Source: Candidatus Nitrosopumilus sp. (GTDB lineage Archaea; Thermoproteota; Nitrososphaeria; Nitrososphaerales; Nitrosopumilaceae). Taken from it: a stretch of 14,996 bases of DNA. Of this stretch, positions 14,172 through 14,996 are shown one piece after another; the first letter of the stretch is position 1, and every line of letters starts with the position of its first letter. The position numbers and the translations under genes are program-made. The notes beneath the pieces were generated by a model. The model worked only from the letters and a program-made list of their open reading frames with translations. It made no database searches and was not told the origin of the DNA. The stretch covers positions 1 to 14,996 of the forward strand of contig JABMOR010000104.1 of assembly GCA_013203245.1 (NCBI GenBank), given 5' to 3'.

Positions 14172-14759
14172 CTATCGCCCCTTTATTGTAAAGTCCTTTC
14201 GAAGTGGAGGTAAGTCTGCCCAATCTTCTGGTAAAAGTAATCGTCTATTATCTGGATGACCTTCAAAGAAAACACCGAACATTTCAAAAATTTCTCTTTC
14301 ATGAAATTCTACACTGTAAAATACATCTCGAAGAGTTGGAAGTCTAGTAGCATCATTTCCAGGAATTGGATTTGTTTCTCTTTGTGCTCTTGTAGCTAAA
14401 ACTAGTATTTGTCTTGCTAATGAAGAATCATCATAGGATCCTATATGGTAAACAACTTCAATTTCATTATCTTGTGGGTAATCTACACCTGAAACAGATT
14501 CAACATGGTCATAATTTAGCCCATCACGAATGAATTCAGCAACATCATGAACATTTTCTCTACCAACATTAATTCTGACTCTATCTTCTTTTACAAATCC
14601 TACTTCAACTTTATCGCCAAATTTTTCAACAATTTTATCAGCAATACTTTTTTCAAACGCAGGTATCACTACAGGTGTTGCTTCAGGTTTTTTTGGTGCA
14701 GGTGGAGGTGATTCTACTTTAGTAGTATCTTCAGGAGGATTTTCAGTTTCAGTACTCAT
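14172..14759 (-). CDS. nuoC: Complex I subunit C (30-kDa)
   Basis: Peripheral-arm subunit that scaffolds NuoD and NuoI. The 195 residues have a Pro/Glu-rich, probably disordered N-terminus (about 1-33), then the family core: YDHVESVSGVDYP (about 83-95), and the signature FHEREIFEMFGVFFEGHPDNRRLLLPEDW (about 152-180, key residues E-R-E, MFG, GHP, RR and LLPEDW). NuoC and NuoD are separate here, not fused as in E. coli. The start overlaps the nuoB stop (TAATG), showing translational coupling. Confidence 0.96.
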   Translation of the reverse strand: MSTETENPPEDTTKVESPPPAPKKPEATPVVIPAFEKSIADKIVEKFGDKVEVGFVKEDRVRINVGRENVHDVAEFIRDGLNYDHVESVSGVDYPQDNEIEVVYHIGSYDDSSLARQILVLATRAQRETNPIPGNDATRLPTLRDVFYSVEFHEREIFEMFGVFFEGHPDNRRLLLPEDWADLPPLRKDFTIKGR

Positions 14760-14996
14760 TATACAAACTTCCTAGCCTTCATTCTCTTGATTTTTTCTTG
14801 TAATAACATACATCCTTGAATTAGAGTTTCAGGTCTAGGTGGGCATCCTGGAACATAGACATCAACTGGAATAATTCCGTCAATCCCTGGAAGTACATTG
14901 TATGAATCAAAATACAACCCCCCAGTAATTGCACAAGCTCCCATAGCAATTACATACTATGGTTCAGGCATTTGATCATAAACTAATCTGAGACGT
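14759..14996 (-). CDS. nuoB: Complex I subunit B, 3' part, with an in-frame TAG
   Basis: NuoB holds cluster N2, the last iron-sulphur centre before quinone. The visible C-terminal part reads RLRLVYDQMPEP, then TAG at 14957-14959, then YVIAMGACAITGG and on to VDVYVPGCPPRPETLIQ and the stop TAA at 14759. The cysteines of MGAC and PGCPPRP are two of the N2 ligands. The TAG stands where homologues have lysine (PKW/PKY), so one base change from AAG explains it. The frame is otherwise intact on both sides. Either the sequence has an error near this edge or the gene is interrupted; a short protein from the ATG at 14944 would lack half the cluster ligands. The 5' part lies outside the window. Confidence 0.88.

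Noticed and set aside
14170..14223. Upstream start of nuoD at 14223
   Set aside because: A 52-bp overlap with nuoC would be unlike the other tight junctions, and the extra 18 residues are not typical of NuoD.
14957..14959. Pyrrolysine as the reading of the TAG in nuoB
   Set aside because: Homologues have plain lysine at this position and the lineage is not known for pyrrolysine; an error or point mutation is simpler.

Overview
The window looks like a piece of an AT-rich, compact genome of an ammonia-oxidising thaumarchaeon (Nitrosopumilus/Nitrosarchaeum type). This rests on inference from several points: an 11-subunit-type complex I operon in the order B-C-D-H-I-J-K-M-L-N without the NADH-input subunits, archaeal-style leaderless starts behind TATA-like elements, an archaeal-type N-terminal acetyltransferase, a prenyl synthase suited to isoprenoid lipids, and tRNAs set singly between genes. 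No mobile element, CRISPR array or foreign-looking island was seen.

Layout. Positions 1-5321 hold short, mostly single-gene transcription units on alternating strands: a RimI/NatA-like acetyltransferase (-, cut by the window start), an M50 site-2-type membrane protease (+), a LarA-like protein of unknown role (-), orotate phosphoribosyltransferase (+), a candidate C/D box sRNA (-), tRNA with CAU anticodon (-), a CADD-type diiron protein (-), tRNA-Glu(UUC) (+) and a short polyprenyl synthase (+). Positions 5311-14996 are one long minus-strand operon for complex I: nuoB (partial), C, D, H, I, J, K, M, L, N. Gene junctions overlap by a few bases or sit within a few bases of each other, and several internal genes have clear Shine-Dalgarno sites.

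How the parts work together. NuoB, C, D and I form the peripheral iron-sulphur/quinone module, and NuoH, J, K, L, M and N form the membrane proton-pumping arm. The NADH module (NuoE, F, G) is not in the part seen, as is typical for archaeal complexes of this kind, so the electron donor or direction is not set by these genes. The flanking genes serve pyrimidine synthesis (PyrE), lipid or quinone side chains (prenyl synthase), possibly p-aminobenzoate supply (CADD-like) and protein modification or processing.

Most notable points: an in-frame TAG inside the conserved core of nuoB near the window end; a CADD-like protein that keeps the metal ligands and the sacrificial lysine position but has Phe next to one ligand; a prenyl synthase missing the segment after its second Asp-rich motif; an unannotated C/D box sRNA candidate between pyrE and the tRNA; two divergent gene pairs with identical 50-bp start-to-start spacing around one AT-rich core; and a NuoD whose quinone-site tyrosine position appears substituted.
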